Part shown: in pieces, positions 8,247-17,015 of the stretch
Numbering within the stretch: the first letter of the stretch is position 1
Layout of the letters: each line of letters opens with the position of its first letter
Source: Cryptosporangium minutisporangium
Lineage (GTDB): Bacteria; Actinomycetota; Actinomycetes; Mycobacteriales; Cryptosporangiaceae
NCBI RefSeq assembly: GCF_039536245.1
Contig: NZ_BAAAYN010000007.1
Span: 91,947 to 144,151 of the forward strand
DNA length: 52,205 nt
Direction of reading: 5' to 3'
Notes under the pieces: model-generated
Database searches by the model: none
What the model saw: only the letters and a program-made list of their open reading frames with translations
Told to the model about the DNA's origin: nothing
Position numbers and translations under genes: made by a program

Positions 8247-10871
8247 ATGGCTGGTGGTCGTTCCCGCGCGTCTGGATCAAATCCGGCCGGCTCGCAGAAC
8301 GGACCCGCGAAGAAGGCTGCCCCGCGGAAGGCCGCTCCTCGCAAGGCCGCCGGACGGACCCCCACTGCACGCACGGCCGCCGCTCGCGGCGGCGCGAGGC
8401 CCGCGAAGGCCACCAAGCGCGCTACCCCGGCCGGCCGCGGCAAGGCAGCGCCGTCCCGGGTCCCCGGTCCGGGTCAGGTCCTGCTCAACGCCTGGCTGCT
8501 AGTGGCGCGCGGCGTCGGCGGTGGAGTACGCGCGGCCGGGCGACAGGCGTCCACGGCCCGAGACCTGCCTGCTGAACATCGGCGGGACGGTGCCGGCCTG
8601 CTGGTGCTGGCGATCGGCATCGTCGCGGCTGCCGCGCTCTGGTTCAACGCAGGCGGACCCACCGGCGACGTGACCCGGACGGCCCTCCGATGGCTGTTCG
8701 GCTCCGCCGCCGTGGCGCTCCCGGTCCTGTTCGGCGCGGCCGCGGTCCGGATGATGCGGACGCCCGCCGACCCCGAGCACCGCGGCCGGATGGTCGTCGG
8801 CTGGTCGGCGCTGACCATCGGTTTACTGGGCCTGTTCCACCTGGGCGCCGGTGACGCCTCCGACCCGGACACCTGGACGCACGCCGGCGGGGTGATCGGC
8901 CGGTTCGCCGCCGGTCCGCTGGTCGCCGCGGTCACCGCGTGGGTGGCGATCCCGATCCTGGTGCTGGTCGTGATCTTCGGCGTGCTGGTGATCACCGCGA
9001 CGCCGATCGCCGCGATTCCGGCCCGCCTGGACCAGCTCTGGGGCCTGACCCAGGGCCGCGTCCAAGCCCTGCCGCCGGACGTCGAGGGCGAGGACGTCGG
9101 CCTGGACGTGGTCGACGATGCACTCGCTGCGCCGCCTCGTCCGCGGCGCCGCCGCCGGGCCGCGGACGGCCTGACCCCCGACACCGGGCCGGTCGGCGAT
9201 CCCGAGGAGACCGGCGCGATCCGTCGCACCGGTCCGGACAGCGTGCCCGCTGCGGGGGTGCCCGGCCCGCGTCCCGGCGTCAAGCGGGCGACGACCCCGG
9301 CCGAGCCGGCGGACGTACCGGCGTCACCACCGCGCAGCGCTCCCGAGCACACGCCGGCACCGACGCGGGCCGAACAACTCGCGCTCAGCGCGACCGAGGG
9401 CGACTACCGGCTCCCGCCGCCGAACCTGCTCTCGTCCGGCCCGCCGGCGAAGACCCGTAGTCGCGCCAACGACACCGTGATCGCGGCGCTGACCGGCGTG
9501 TTCGAACAGTTCGACGTGGACGCTGCGGTCACCGGCTTCACCCGGGGGCCGACGGTGACCCGGTACGAGATCGAGCTGGGCCCGGCCGTGAAGGTCGAGC
9601 GGATCACGCAGCTCTCCCGGAACATCGCGTACGCCGTGAAGTCGCCGGACGTCCGGATCATCAGCCCGATCCCGGGCAAGTCCGCGGTCGGCGTCGAGAT
9701 CCCGAACACCGACCGGGAGACGGTCGCGCTCGGCGACGTCCTGCGCAGCCACGCGGCGACCAGCGACGAGCACCCGATGCTGGTCGGGCTGGGCAAGGAC
9801 ATCGAGGGTGGCTACGTCGTCGCGAACCTCGCGAAGATGCCGCACATCCTGGTAGCCGGAGCGACCGGCGCCGGCAAGTCCAGCTGCATCAACACGCTCC
9901 TGGTGTCGATCCTGTCCCGGTCGACGCCGGACGAGGTGCGGCTGGTGCTCATCGACCCCAAGCGGGTCGAGCTGACGCTCTACGAAGGCATCCCGCACCT
10001 GGTCACGCCGATCATCACGAACGCGAAGAAGGCCGCGGACGCTCTGCAGTGGGTCGTCCGCGAGATGGACATGCGCTACGAGGACCTCGCGGCCTCGGGC
10101 GTGCGGCACATCGACGACTTCAACAAGAGGGTGAAGAGCGGCAAGATCACCGCGCCACCCGGTTCGGAGCGGGTCTACCGTCCCTACCCGTACCTGCTGG
10201 TGATCGTCGACGAGCTGGCCGACCTGATGATGGTGGCGCCGCGGGACGTCGAGGACGCGATCGTCCGGATCACGCAGCTGGCCCGAGCCGCCGGCATCCA
10301 CCTGGTCCTCGCGACGCAGCGCCCGAGCGTCGACGTGGTCACAGGTCTGATCAAGGCCAACGTGCCGTCGCGGCTGGCGTTCTCCACCTCGTCGCTGGCG
10401 GACTCGCGGGTCATCATCGACCAGCCCGGCGCGGAGAAGCTCGTCGGCCGTGGTGACGGGCTGTTCCTGCCGATGGGTGCGTCGAAGCCGATCCGCATCC
10501 AGGGCGCCTGGGTGACCGAGAACGAGACCGCGGCGATCGTCAAGTTCTGCAAGGAGCAGCGCGAGCCGGAGTTCCGCGAGGACGTGACCGCGCCGACGGC
10601 GGCCAAGAAGGACATCGACGAGGACATCGGCGACGACCTCGACCTGCTCTGCCAGGCGGTGGAGCTGGTCGTGACGACCCAGTTCGGCTCGACGTCGATG
10701 TTGCAGCGCAAGCTGCGCGTCGGGTTCGCGAAGGCGGGCCGGCTGATGGACCTGATGGAGACGCGGGGCGTCGTCGGACCGTCCGAGGGGTCGAAGGCCC
10801 GGGATGTTCTGGTGAAGCCGGACGAGCTGGACTCGGTCCTCACCGTCCTCCGTGGAGGCGCTGCGGAGTAA
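8247..10871 (+). CDS. ftsK: DNA translocase FtsK/SpoIIIE
   Basis: FtsK pumps chromosomal DNA through the closing septum or sporulation septum. The 874-residue protein begins with an 80-residue Lys/Ala/Pro/Arg tail (repeated KKAAPRKAAPRKAA), then four transmembrane helices (about 115-265), a variable Pro-rich linker (about 290-380), the motor with Walker A GATGAGKSS near residues 537-545, Walker B VIVDELADLMM and ATQRPSVDV. A C-terminal winged-helix gamma domain (about 805-874, STSMLQRKLRVGFAKAGRLMDLME) binds orienting DNA sites. The highly basic N-terminal tail is histone H1-like. ATG at 8247 is the first start in frame. A hairpin follows 21 bases after the stop. Confidence 0.96.
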   Translation: MAGGRSRASGSNPAGSQNGPAKKAAPRKAAPRKAAGRTPTARTAAARGGARPAKATKRATPAGRGKAAPSRVPGPGQVLLNAWLLVARGVGGGVRAAGRQASTARDLPAEHRRDGAGLLVLAIGIVAAAALWFNAGGPTGDVTRTALRWLFGSAAVALPVLFGAAAVRMMRTPADPEHRGRMVVGWSALTIGLLGLFHLGAGDASDPDTWTHAGGVIGRFAAGPLVAAVTAWVAIPILVLVVIFGVLVITATPIAAIPARLDQLWGLTQGRVQALPPDVEGEDVGLDVVDDALAAPPRPRRRRRAADGLTPDTGPVGDPEETGAIRRTGPDSVPAAGVPGPRPGVKRATTPAEPADVPASPPRSAPEHTPAPTRAEQLALSATEGDYRLPPPNLLSSGPPAKTRSRANDTVIAALTGVFEQFDVDAAVTGFTRGPTVTRYEIELGPAVKVERITQLSRNIAYAVKSPDVRIISPIPGKSAVGVEIPNTDRETVALGDVLRSHAATSDEHPMLVGLGKDIEGGYVVANLAKMPHILVAGATGAGKSSCINTLLVSILSRSTPDEVRLVLIDPKRVELTLYEGIPHLVTPIITNAKKAADALQWVVREMDMRYEDLAASGVRHIDDFNKRVKSGKITAPPGSERVYRPYPYLLVIVDELADLMMVAPRDVEDAIVRITQLARAAGIHLVLATQRPSVDVVTGLIKANVPSRLAFSTSSLADSRVIIDQPGAEKLVGRGDGLFLPMGASKPIRIQGAWVTENETAAIVKFCKEQREPEFREDVTAPTAAKKDIDEDIGDDLDLLCQAVELVVTTQFGSTSMLQRKLRVGFAKAGRLMDLMETRGVVGPSEGSKARDVLVKPDELDSVLTVLRGGAAE

Positions 10872-10892
10872 CCGCCGCTGTAGTGCCCGATC

Positions 10893-10915
10893 GGGTCCAC
10901 GTGCGGTGTGGACCC
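10893..10915. terminator. Hairpin terminator between ftsK and eIF2B-like gene
   Basis: An 8-bp perfect stem, GGGTCCAC / GTGGACCC, with a 7-base loop between two convergent genes. No T-tract. Confidence 0.6.
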
Positions 10916-10948
10916 CGCTCAGGCACCACAGTCGGGCTGCGCCGAGGA

Positions 10949-11614
10949 TCAGGCCGGGCGGGCCGCGGCCATCGCTGCGGCGCGGGCGCCGGCCTGGGCC
11001 GGCGTCAGAACCTCGTCGGCGACGACGACGGCCTCGAACAGCGACAGCGGGATGCGTTCGAACAGCGGCGAGCCGAGGCTGTCGAACACGTCCGGCGGCA
11101 CGATCCGGTCGGGCGTCGTGACGACCACCGTCGGCAGCCGCTCGGCCAGATCGCGGGTGCCGACGATGTTGAGGACCTCGGTCGGCCCCACCGCGTCGGC
11201 CCCGGCGAGTCCGGTCAGCGCGCGGGAGGCGTCGGTGCCGGACGCCGCCCCGCCGAGCCGGGCGAGCACGCGCCGGGTGGTCCCGCTGCTCGGCGCGGTG
11301 ACGAACCCGCCCACCCGGCCGGCCAGCAGCCGGTAGGCGGTGTCGACGGCCGCCTGAGCGTCCCGCTCCAGGCGAGCGGCGAACCGTGGCAGCTCGATCC
11401 GGGGGTCGCCCGTCTCCAGCAGCCGCTCCAGGTGCCACAGGCTGGCATAACCGGCGAGTTCGCGGCGAAGAAAGCGAAGACAATGCGCTACGAGTTCAGA
11501 TTGATCCGCGATTTCTTCGAGTTCAGAAATGGCGCGCAATGTGACTCCGGTAGAGCCGACGTCGCGAACAGAGGTCAGTGCGACGAGTCCAGGGGGAATA
11601 TTTTCCGCGGTCAC
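10949..11614 (-). CDS. Compact eIF2B/MtnA-fold-like protein
   Basis: A 221-residue protein that resembles the eIF2B alpha/beta/delta family, which also includes methylthioribose-1-phosphate and ribose-1,5-bisphosphate isomerases. Matching blocks in family order are FVTAPSSGTTRRVL (like the THSxSSTVxxxL block), GLAGADAVGPTEVLNIVGT (like GAD..........NKIGT, with D140), LPTVVVTTPDRIVP, and SPLFERIPLSLFEAVVVADE near the C-terminus (like NPxFExTPxxLITAIITE). The segment between the SSGTT and GADAV blocks is only about 25 residues, where isomerases have about 55-60, so part of the sugar-phosphate site appears missing. The gene is divergent from the NDPK-like gene. The family call is my pattern match; function unknown. 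Confidence 0.6.
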   Translation of the reverse strand: MTAENIPPGLVALTSVRDVGSTGVTLRAISELEEIADQSELVAHCLRFLRRELAGYASLWHLERLLETGDPRIELPRFAARLERDAQAAVDTAYRLLAGRVGGFVTAPSSGTTRRVLARLGGAASGTDASRALTGLAGADAVGPTEVLNIVGTRDLAERLPTVVVTTPDRIVPPDVFDSLGSPLFERIPLSLFEAVVVADEVLTPAQAGARAAAMAAARPA

Positions 11615-11831
11615 CCAGCGACCTTTCCGATCAGGCGGGAGTTCACCGGGGAACTAAGCTACCGTCGAGGGCGACCGCCACTTCATCCACGGTCGACTAA
11701 AGCTGATGCTGACCGAATGCATGAACGCATCGCTCCGTGTCGACTCCTCGGCGCGACGAGCCTCCCCGCGCTGTGCTGGGGCGATAGCACTGCTCGCGCT
11801 GGATACCCACCGACCTGTCTGGGAGGCCACG

Positions 11832-12824
11832 GTGGCTCAGCCGGACCATTTCGGCCCTACTCCGTTAACTGAATTCGTGCACTTGGATCCCGTTGTCGTA
11901 CCGGATCCGGTGGACCTTCGATTAGCACAGTCGGCCGGTAAACGGCGACTCTATTCGGTCGACACCTATTACCGGGACTCCTGGGAGGATTTAATGCGTA
12001 TCGGTGGCTCTGATGCCGTCGGGATAGCCACCCGGCATGCGTTCGCGCTGCTCAAACCGGATGCGGTGGTACGACGGCGGTTGGTGTCCGCGCTGGAGTG
12101 GCTTTCGGTGCGGGGATGGCGGGTGGTGCACGCCCGCCGGTTCCGCGTCCACCGCTGGGCGGTTCGTGCGTTCTGGCAGTACCAGTGGAACACCGCGACC
12201 CGCGACCGGCGGGAGATGGCGGACCTCTACATGTCGGCGACCGACTCGCTCGTGCTGCTGCTCCGCGCGCCGCACGACGGCGAGTGGGCGTCGTCGATCC
12301 TCACCCGCGGGAAGGGATCGTCGGATCCGGCGCGCTGCCGGCCCGGCCAGCTGCGGCACGCGCTGGGGACGCTCAACCAGCAGCTCAACCTCGTGCACAC
12401 CGCGGACGAGCCGGTGGATCTCATCCGGGAGATCGGGATCTGCTGCACGGCGTCGGAGCGCGCGGATCTCTACCGGGCGCTCGTCGACGGGGTGGACGCA
12501 GCGGACGAGGCGGTCGACCGGGCGCGCCGGTTGGAAGCCGACCACGAAGCGCTCGACCTGTCGCTGACCGGCACCGTCGCGCGGCTGGCCGGCCGGTCGG
12601 TCGGCGGCGGCGAGCGCGCGCTGCTGCGACGCAGGCTCACCGGACTGCTGGACGGACGCACGACCGGCTGGCGGGAGCTCGTCGCGCTGGCCGACCGGGC
12701 CGGTGTCGCGCTCTCCCGGTGGGACCGGGTCGTGCTCGGCACGTACCTTCTCGTCCCGACGCTTCCGGGCGTCGTCCCGCTCGTTTCGGACGCCTCGGCC
12801 GCCGGGGTCGGGCCGCCTCAGTAG
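11832..12824 (+). CDS. Nucleoside-diphosphate-kinase-like protein
   Basis: A 330-residue protein whose middle (about 66-206) matches NDP kinase: HAFALLKPDAVV (Lys75 equals the conserved IKPDA lysine), GSSDPARCRPGQLRHALG (like GxTDPxxAxPGTIRGxF) and NLVHTADEPVDLIREIGI, where Asn186 and His189 correspond to the conserved asparagine and the phospho-accepting histidine of NxxHGSDS. NDPKs move the gamma phosphate between nucleotides. It is far longer than the usual 140 residues: a 65-residue N-terminus and a 120-residue helical C-terminus are unassigned, and the HGSDS motif has become HTADE. I chose the GTG at 11832 because GGGAGG lies 5 bases upstream; the frame is open from the ATG at 11706. Its last 7 bases overlap the convergent deformylase gene. 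Confidence 0.7.
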   Translation: MAQPDHFGPTPLTEFVHLDPVVVPDPVDLRLAQSAGKRRLYSVDTYYRDSWEDLMRIGGSDAVGIATRHAFALLKPDAVVRRRLVSALEWLSVRGWRVVHARRFRVHRWAVRAFWQYQWNTATRDRREMADLYMSATDSLVLLLRAPHDGEWASSILTRGKGSSDPARCRPGQLRHALGTLNQQLNLVHTADEPVDLIREIGICCTASERADLYRALVDGVDAADEAVDRARRLEADHEALDLSLTGTVARLAGRSVGGGERALLRRRLTGLLDGRTTGWRELVALADRAGVALSRWDRVVLGTYLLVPTLPGVVPLVSDASAAGVGPPQ

Positions 12825-13525
12825 TTCCCGGCGGCCTCGGTCGCGCGGTAGTCCTCGACCGGGATCAGCCGGTCCGTCGCCGCCATCAGGTCGCAGTACA
12901 GGACGCCGTCCAGATGGTCGATCTCGTGCGCCACCAGCCGCGCCAGGCTGCCGTTGAAGCGGGTGGTGCGCGGCGTCCCGTCCCACGCCTGGTCTTCGAC
13001 CACGAGGTGCACCGGACGCCGCACCCGGCCGCGCACGTCGAAGAAGCTCAGGCAGCCCTCGAAGCGGACGTCGTCGGCCGCGGAGCGGTCGACCACCCGC
13101 GGGTTGAGCAAGACGATCGGCCCGCGGGCGTCGGGCGTGCACACGATCGCGGCCCGGCGGCCGACCCCGATCTGCGGGGCGGCGAGCCCCATTCCCCCAC
13201 GGAACGAGTGGATGCGCCGTACCTCCGCCGCGGTGGCGCGCAACCGGGCCACCACCTGGCGGGCCGCCCGCGCCTCGGTGGGAAGGGTGAACTCGACGGA
13301 CGGTTTGCCGAGTAGCGGATCCTCGTCCCTCTGGGCGATCCCCAACGCTCGCAGGTCTCCGCTGGACGCCGAGCGGGCGGGGAGAACCGGGGCGATCGTT
13401 GTGGCGCGAGAGGCGGATGAGATCACGGAAGGGCAGATTAGCGCCCCGATGTCTGGTCTCGCTGCCGCCCCACCGGCGCTCACCCCGGAACCCGGCCATG
13501 ACCGGCGGGAAACCTGGATTCTCAT
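12818..13525 (-). CDS. def: Peptide deformylase
   Basis: Removes the formyl group from the initiator methionine of new proteins. All three PDF motifs are present: GMGLAAPQ (111-118), EGCLS (156-160, metal cysteine) and HEIDH (200-204, metal histidines and catalytic glutamate). From the ATG at 13525 the protein is 235 residues, 45-60 longer than typical, and the first 55 residues look unstructured. A GTG at 13426 would give a 202-residue protein closer to the family length, so the start is uncertain. The gene is convergent with the NDPK-like gene and divergent from the HAD gene. Whether it is the only deformylase cannot be judged here. Confidence 0.9.
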   Translation of the reverse strand: MRIQVSRRSWPGSGVSAGGAAARPDIGALICPSVISSASRATTIAPVLPARSASSGDLRALGIAQRDEDPLLGKPSVEFTLPTEARAARQVVARLRATAAEVRRIHSFRGGMGLAAPQIGVGRRAAIVCTPDARGPIVLLNPRVVDRSAADDVRFEGCLSFFDVRGRVRRPVHLVVEDQAWDGTPRTTRFNGSLARLVAHEIDHLDGVLYCDLMAATDRLIPVEDYRATEAAGNY

Positions 13526-13547
13526 CCATTCTCATGCGGTGGGGCCC

Positions 13548-14288
13548 GTGAGCGATTGCGACCGGCCGACGAGCAAATCACTCTGGGGTGTGTCGCACTT
13601 GCCGGGAAGTGAGGAAAGCCCACAGGACGACGTCGCGTTACGCGCAGTGCTGTTCGATATGGACGGCACGCTGGTCGCGAGCGACGGGGTGTGGGACCAG
13701 GCCATGACCGAATTGGCAGCCGCTCACGGTGGTGAACTCCCACCCGAATTCTTCGTTCGCAGCGTCGGCCTCGCCACCTCCGAGGCGCTCGTCATCGCCC
13801 ACAAGGTACTGGGCCTCTCCGACGATCATCTGGACGGCAACCTCCGCTGGGTGCAGGACCGGGCGCGGATGTTGCTCGACGAGGCGCCGCCGCCGTGGTT
13901 CGACGGCGCCCGGGAACTCGTCCGGACGGTGCAAGCCGCCGGGCTCCACACCGGCCTGGTCACCTCCTCCGGGCGGGCGCACGTGGAGGCGGCGTTGGTC
14001 GAGGCCGACCGGTCGCGCTTCGACGTCATCGTCTCCGCGGACGACGTGGCGGCACTGAAGCCGAGCCCGGAGCCCTATCGGCGGGCGGCGGACACCCTGG
14101 GCGTCACCCCCGCCGAGTGTGCCGTGGTGGAGGACTCCGCGATCGGCGTGGCCAGCGCGCTGGCGGCTGGGTGTCGAGTGGTCGTGGTGGCCCCGGTGAC
14201 CACCGCCTGCCTCACCGTCGGCGGGATCGCCGCGGTCGATCTGGACCTGCTCCGCTCACTGCAGAACGGCCGGCCGTCGACGGTTTAG
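13548..14288 (+). CDS. HAD-superfamily phosphatase / phosphoglucomutase-like
   Basis: A haloacid-dehalogenase fold hydrolase of the beta-phosphoglucomutase-like subfamily. Motifs are in order: VLFDMDGTL (nucleophile Asp37 when counted from the GTG at 13548), TSSGRAHVEAAL, LKPSPEPYRRAA (motif III lysine) and VVEDSAIGVASALAAG (motif IV acids). A helical cap lies between residues 50 and 110. The substrate is probably a small sugar phosphate, by family. Starts at 13548 or 13590 (GTG) are both possible; 246 or 232 residues. The 3' end overlaps the convergent XRE gene by 33 bases. Confidence 0.88.
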   Translation: MSDCDRPTSKSLWGVSHLPGSEESPQDDVALRAVLFDMDGTLVASDGVWDQAMTELAAAHGGELPPEFFVRSVGLATSEALVIAHKVLGLSDDHLDGNLRWVQDRARMLLDEAPPPWFDGARELVRTVQAAGLHTGLVTSSGRAHVEAALVEADRSRFDVIVSADDVAALKPSPEPYRRAADTLGVTPAECAVVEDSAIGVASALAAGCRVVVVAPVTTACLTVGGIAAVDLDLLRSLQNGRPSTV

Positions 14289-15302
14289 CAACGACCGGCG
14301 GGCTCTGCCGGGGTGGTCGGACCGGTCCGCGCGTTCGGGCCGGTCCGAGCGCTCGGACCGCTCCGACCGCTCGGCGGCCTGGCCGGATCGAATGCCGGGA
14401 CCGTTCTGGAACTGCCAGAGCAGGCGGTAGCGCGCGTTGAGCTGCGGGTGCGGAACCTCCCAGAACCATTCCGACTCACCGTCGGGGGAGTGAGTGATCC
14501 GCGGGGTCGCGGCGAGCGGAGCACCGTCCGCGGTCATCGACGTCTCGGTACCCCAGACGCGGGGCTCCAGGTGGGTCGGGAACGTCAGGCGGATCGAGAG
14601 GTACCGGGTGGGCAGGCGGATCGCTCGCTGGAACCAGTGCCCCCAGATGCCCTCGGCGACCGTGTACGAGTACTCGATCCAGGTCCGGTCGCCCGGATAG
14701 AGCGGGAACTCGTAGTCGCCGTGCCGGAACTGGAGCCAGACGTGCTTGGCGAACGGTTGGTCGCTGGCGACGCGCCAGTCCATCGGCTCGCCGTTGCAGC
14801 TCGCGCGGAGATCGATCATGTCCCAGGTGAGCGGCGCCTCGGACCGGTCGTCGCTGACGATCCTGATCCAGTACAGCGACACCGGCTTGGTGCCGACGTT
14901 GTGCAGTTGCCGACGGATCGTCATCACGTAGCTGTGTCCGTCGAACCGCATCGACGCTTCTTCGCGCTCGACCACCAGGTCGGAGGACGAGTCGGCGGTC
15001 GGGGTGACCGGCACCGCGGCGCCGGCGGCTGATTCCTGCCGGGAGCGGTCGTACTCCCGCCAGAGCAGCCAGAGGCGGCCACCGGACCCGAGGACGTCGT
15101 CCGCCCGGCGCGCGAAGTCCTCGGTGGGGCGGTGGCGTCCGCTCTCGATGTGGCTGACGTAGGACGGGTCGAACGACATCCGGCGCGCCAAGGCCTTCTT
15201 CGATAAACCGGCCTCGACACGGCGTCTCGTCAACTCCGTGCGAAATGCGTCCATCGTCGCTGTCACCTGCGTCACCGGGGTCGTCGTGACGTCATGGTCC
15301 AT
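14256..15302 (-). CDS. XRE-family regulator with large C-terminal domain
   Basis: A 348-residue protein. An XRE helix-turn-helix spans about residues 18-72 (TELTRRRVEAGLSKKALARR then FDPSYVSHIESGRHRPT). The central region (about 95-300) is rich in strands and aromatic residues (YVMTIRRQLHNVGTKPVSLYW, YSYTVAEGIWGHWFQRAIRLP), looks like a ligand-sensing beta domain, and is not a family I can name. The tail is a charged low-complexity run of SER/SDR/ER units, then Arg-rich. Start is the ATG at 15302 with GTGAGGTG upstream; a second ATG at 15254 is possible. A near-perfect palindrome covers its promoter, suggesting autoregulation. No dedicated target gene is adjacent. Confidence 0.8.
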   Translation of the reverse strand: MDHDVTTTPVTQVTATMDAFRTELTRRRVEAGLSKKALARRMSFDPSYVSHIESGRHRPTEDFARRADDVLGSGGRLWLLWREYDRSRQESAAGAAVPVTPTADSSSDLVVEREEASMRFDGHSYVMTIRRQLHNVGTKPVSLYWIRIVSDDRSEAPLTWDMIDLRASCNGEPMDWRVASDQPFAKHVWLQFRHGDYEFPLYPGDRTWIEYSYTVAEGIWGHWFQRAIRLPTRYLSIRLTFPTHLEPRVWGTETSMTADGAPLAATPRITHSPDGESEWFWEVPHPQLNARYRLLWQFQNGPGIRSGQAAERSERSERSDRPERADRSDHPGRARRSLLNRRRPAVLQ

Positions 15303-15317
15303 GTGCGCACCTCACTG

Positions 15318-15345
15318 AGTGCGTGGACATACTCCACACACTGTA
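15318..15345 (-). promoter_or_regulatory. Palindromic operator overlapping XRE promoter
   Basis: The arms AGTGCGTGGA (15318-15327) and TCCACACACT (15333-15342) are inverted repeats with one mismatch and a 5-base spacer. On the minus strand a TACAGT -10 box (15340-15345) runs into the palindrome, so a bound protein would cover the transcription start of the XRE gene. Confidence 0.6.
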
Positions 15346-15506
15346 AGCCGTCGGAGTGACAGGCGGCGCGGTGTACGCGTACGTCGCCCGGTATCGGACG
15401 ATTAGAGACCGCTTGAGCCTGTGGTATCTGTCACCTTCGTGCCCATCGACTCCGCTCGGGGCACAGACCGGGCCTCGGTCCGGCGGGCGAACACATCCTG
15501 GGCCGG

Positions 15507-15512
15507 TAGGCT
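15507..15512 (+). promoter_or_regulatory. Candidate -10 box for leaderless rimO mRNA
   Basis: TAGGCT ends 6 bases before the rimO ATG at 15519, and no Shine-Dalgarno sequence is visible. This is consistent with a leaderless transcript. Confidence 0.45.
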
Positions 15513-15518
15513 CGCCGC

Positions 15519-17015
15519 ATGCCTCGGAATGCCGGCGACCGACGTGTCGCCCTCGTCACGCTGGGCTGCGCGCGCAACGAGGTCGACTCCGAAGAGCTCG
15601 CCGGCCGTCTCGCCGGTGACGGCTGGGAACTGGTCGACGCCTCGGACGCCGACGTGGTGCTGGTCAACACCTGCGGGTTCGTCGAGCAGGCCAAGAAGGA
15701 TTCGGTCGACACCCTGCTCGCCGCGTCCGACAGCGGCGCGAAGGTCGTCGCGGCCGGCTGCATGGCCGAGCGGTACGGCAACGAGCTGGCCACGGCGCTG
15801 CCCGAGGCCGACGCCGTGCTCGGCTTCGACGACTACGCCCAGATCTCCGACCGGTTGAACCGGGTGCTCGCCGGTGAGGAGCTCACCGCCCACACCCCGG
15901 TCGACCGGCGCACGCTGCTGCCGATCACGCCGGTCGAGCGCTCGTCGGCGTCGGTGGCCGTGCCCGGCCACGGTGCCGATCTGCCCGACGGCGTGGCGCC
16001 CGCCTCCGGACCACGGGTCCTGCGGCGTCGCCTGGACGGCGGCCCGGTCGCCCCCCTGAAGCTGGCCAGCGGCTGCGACCGCCGATGCGCGTTCTGCGCG
16101 ATCCCGTCCTTCCGCGGCGCGTTCGTGTCCCGGCGTCCGACCGAGATCCTCGACGAGGCCCGCTGGCTGGCGTCCCAGGGCGTTCGGGAACTCGTGCTGG
16201 TCAGCGAGAACTCGTCCTCGTACGGCAAGGACCTCGGTGACCCCCGCTTGCTGGAGTCGCTGCTGCCGGAGCTGGCCGCGGTGCCGGGCGTCGTTCGGGT
16301 CCGGTTGTCGTACCTGCAGCCGGCCGAGACCCGGCCGTCGCTGATCGAGGTCATCGCCGAGACGCCTGGCGTCGCGTCGTACTTCGACCTCTCGTTCCAG
16401 CACTCCTCCGAGCCCGTGCTCCGCCGGATGCGGCGGTTCGGGTCGACCGAGCGGTTCCTGGAGCTGCTCGCGACCGCGCGGGAGCTGGCGCCGGAGGCCG
16501 GAGCGCGCTCGAACGTCATCGTCGGTTTCCCGGGGGAGACCAAAGCCGACGTCGCCGAGCTGGCCCGGTTCCTCTCCGCCGCCCGGCTCGACGCGATCGG
16601 TGTGTTCGCCTACTCCGACGAAGACGGCACCGAGGCCGCGACCCTGCCCGGCAAGATCCGCCGCGACGCGATCGACCGGCGGTACGACCGGATCTCCCGG
16701 CTCGCCGAGGAGCTCACCGCCCAGCGGGCGGAGGAGCGGCACGGTCAGATCGTGGAGGTCCTGGTCGAGACCGTGGACGACGGGGTGGCCGAGGGCCGAG
16801 CAGAGCACCAGGCACCCGAGGTCGACGGTTCGGTGACGCTCACCGGCGACTGTCCGGTGCTCGGCCGGCTGGCGGTCGGTGACCTGGTGCGTGCCCGGGT
16901 GACCGGCAGCCTGGGGGTCGATCTCGACGCCGAGGTGCTGGGCGTCGTCGACCGGGCCGGCGTGGACCGGCAGTTGCTCGACCGGGTTCCGGCGCCCGTC
17001 GGCACTGGCGGATGA
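15519..17015 (+). CDS. rimO: Ribosomal protein S12 methylthiotransferase RimO
   Basis: RimO is a radical-SAM enzyme that adds a methylthio group to an aspartate of ribosomal protein S12. The 498-residue protein has an N-terminal UPF0004 domain ([19 protein letters not shown]; cysteines of the second cluster), the radical-SAM motif C186-DRR-C190-AF-C193 followed by [20 protein letters not shown], and a C-terminal TRAM domain (about 420-490). ARNEVDSE and AIPSFRG distinguish it from MiaB, which is also present (46048-47541). About 50 residues (near 115-165) between the two cluster regions look like a loose insertion. Its stop overlaps the pgsA start by 4 bases. Confidence 0.95.
   Translation: MPRNAGDRRVALVTLGCARNEVDSEELAGRLAGDGWELVDASDADVVLVNTCGFVEQAKKDSVDTLLAASDSGAKVVAAGCMAERYGNELATALPEADAVLGFDDYAQISDRLNRVLAGEELTAHTPVDRRTLLPITPVERSSASVAVPGHGADLPDGVAPASGPRVLRRRLDGGPVAPLKLASGCDRRCAFCAIPSFRGAFVSRRPTEILDEARWLASQGVRELVLVSENSSSYGKDLGDPRLLESLLPELAAVPGVVRVRLSYLQPAETRPSLIEVIAETPGVASYFDLSFQHSSEPVLRRMRRFGSTERFLELLATARELAPEAGARSNVIVGFPGETKADVAELARFLSAARLDAIGVFAYSDEDGTEAATLPGKIRRDAIDRRYDRISRLAEELTAQRAEERHGQIVEVLVETVDDGVAEGRAEHQAPEVDGSVTLTGDCPVLGRLAVGDLVRARVTGSLGVDLDAEVLGVVDRAGVDRQLLDRVPAPVGTGG

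Noticed and set aside
9324-11483. 719-codon minus-strand frame over ftsK
   Set aside because: Shadow of ftsK; no motif and no ribosome site.
10949-11614. Toxin-antitoxin pair with the divergent gene
   Set aside because: The genes are divergent, long and carry enzyme-family motifs; no toxin or antitoxin fold is visible.
11706-11831. 42-residue N-terminal extension of the NDPK-like protein
   Set aside because: A better ribosome site precedes the GTG at 11832 and the extension has no recognisable character.
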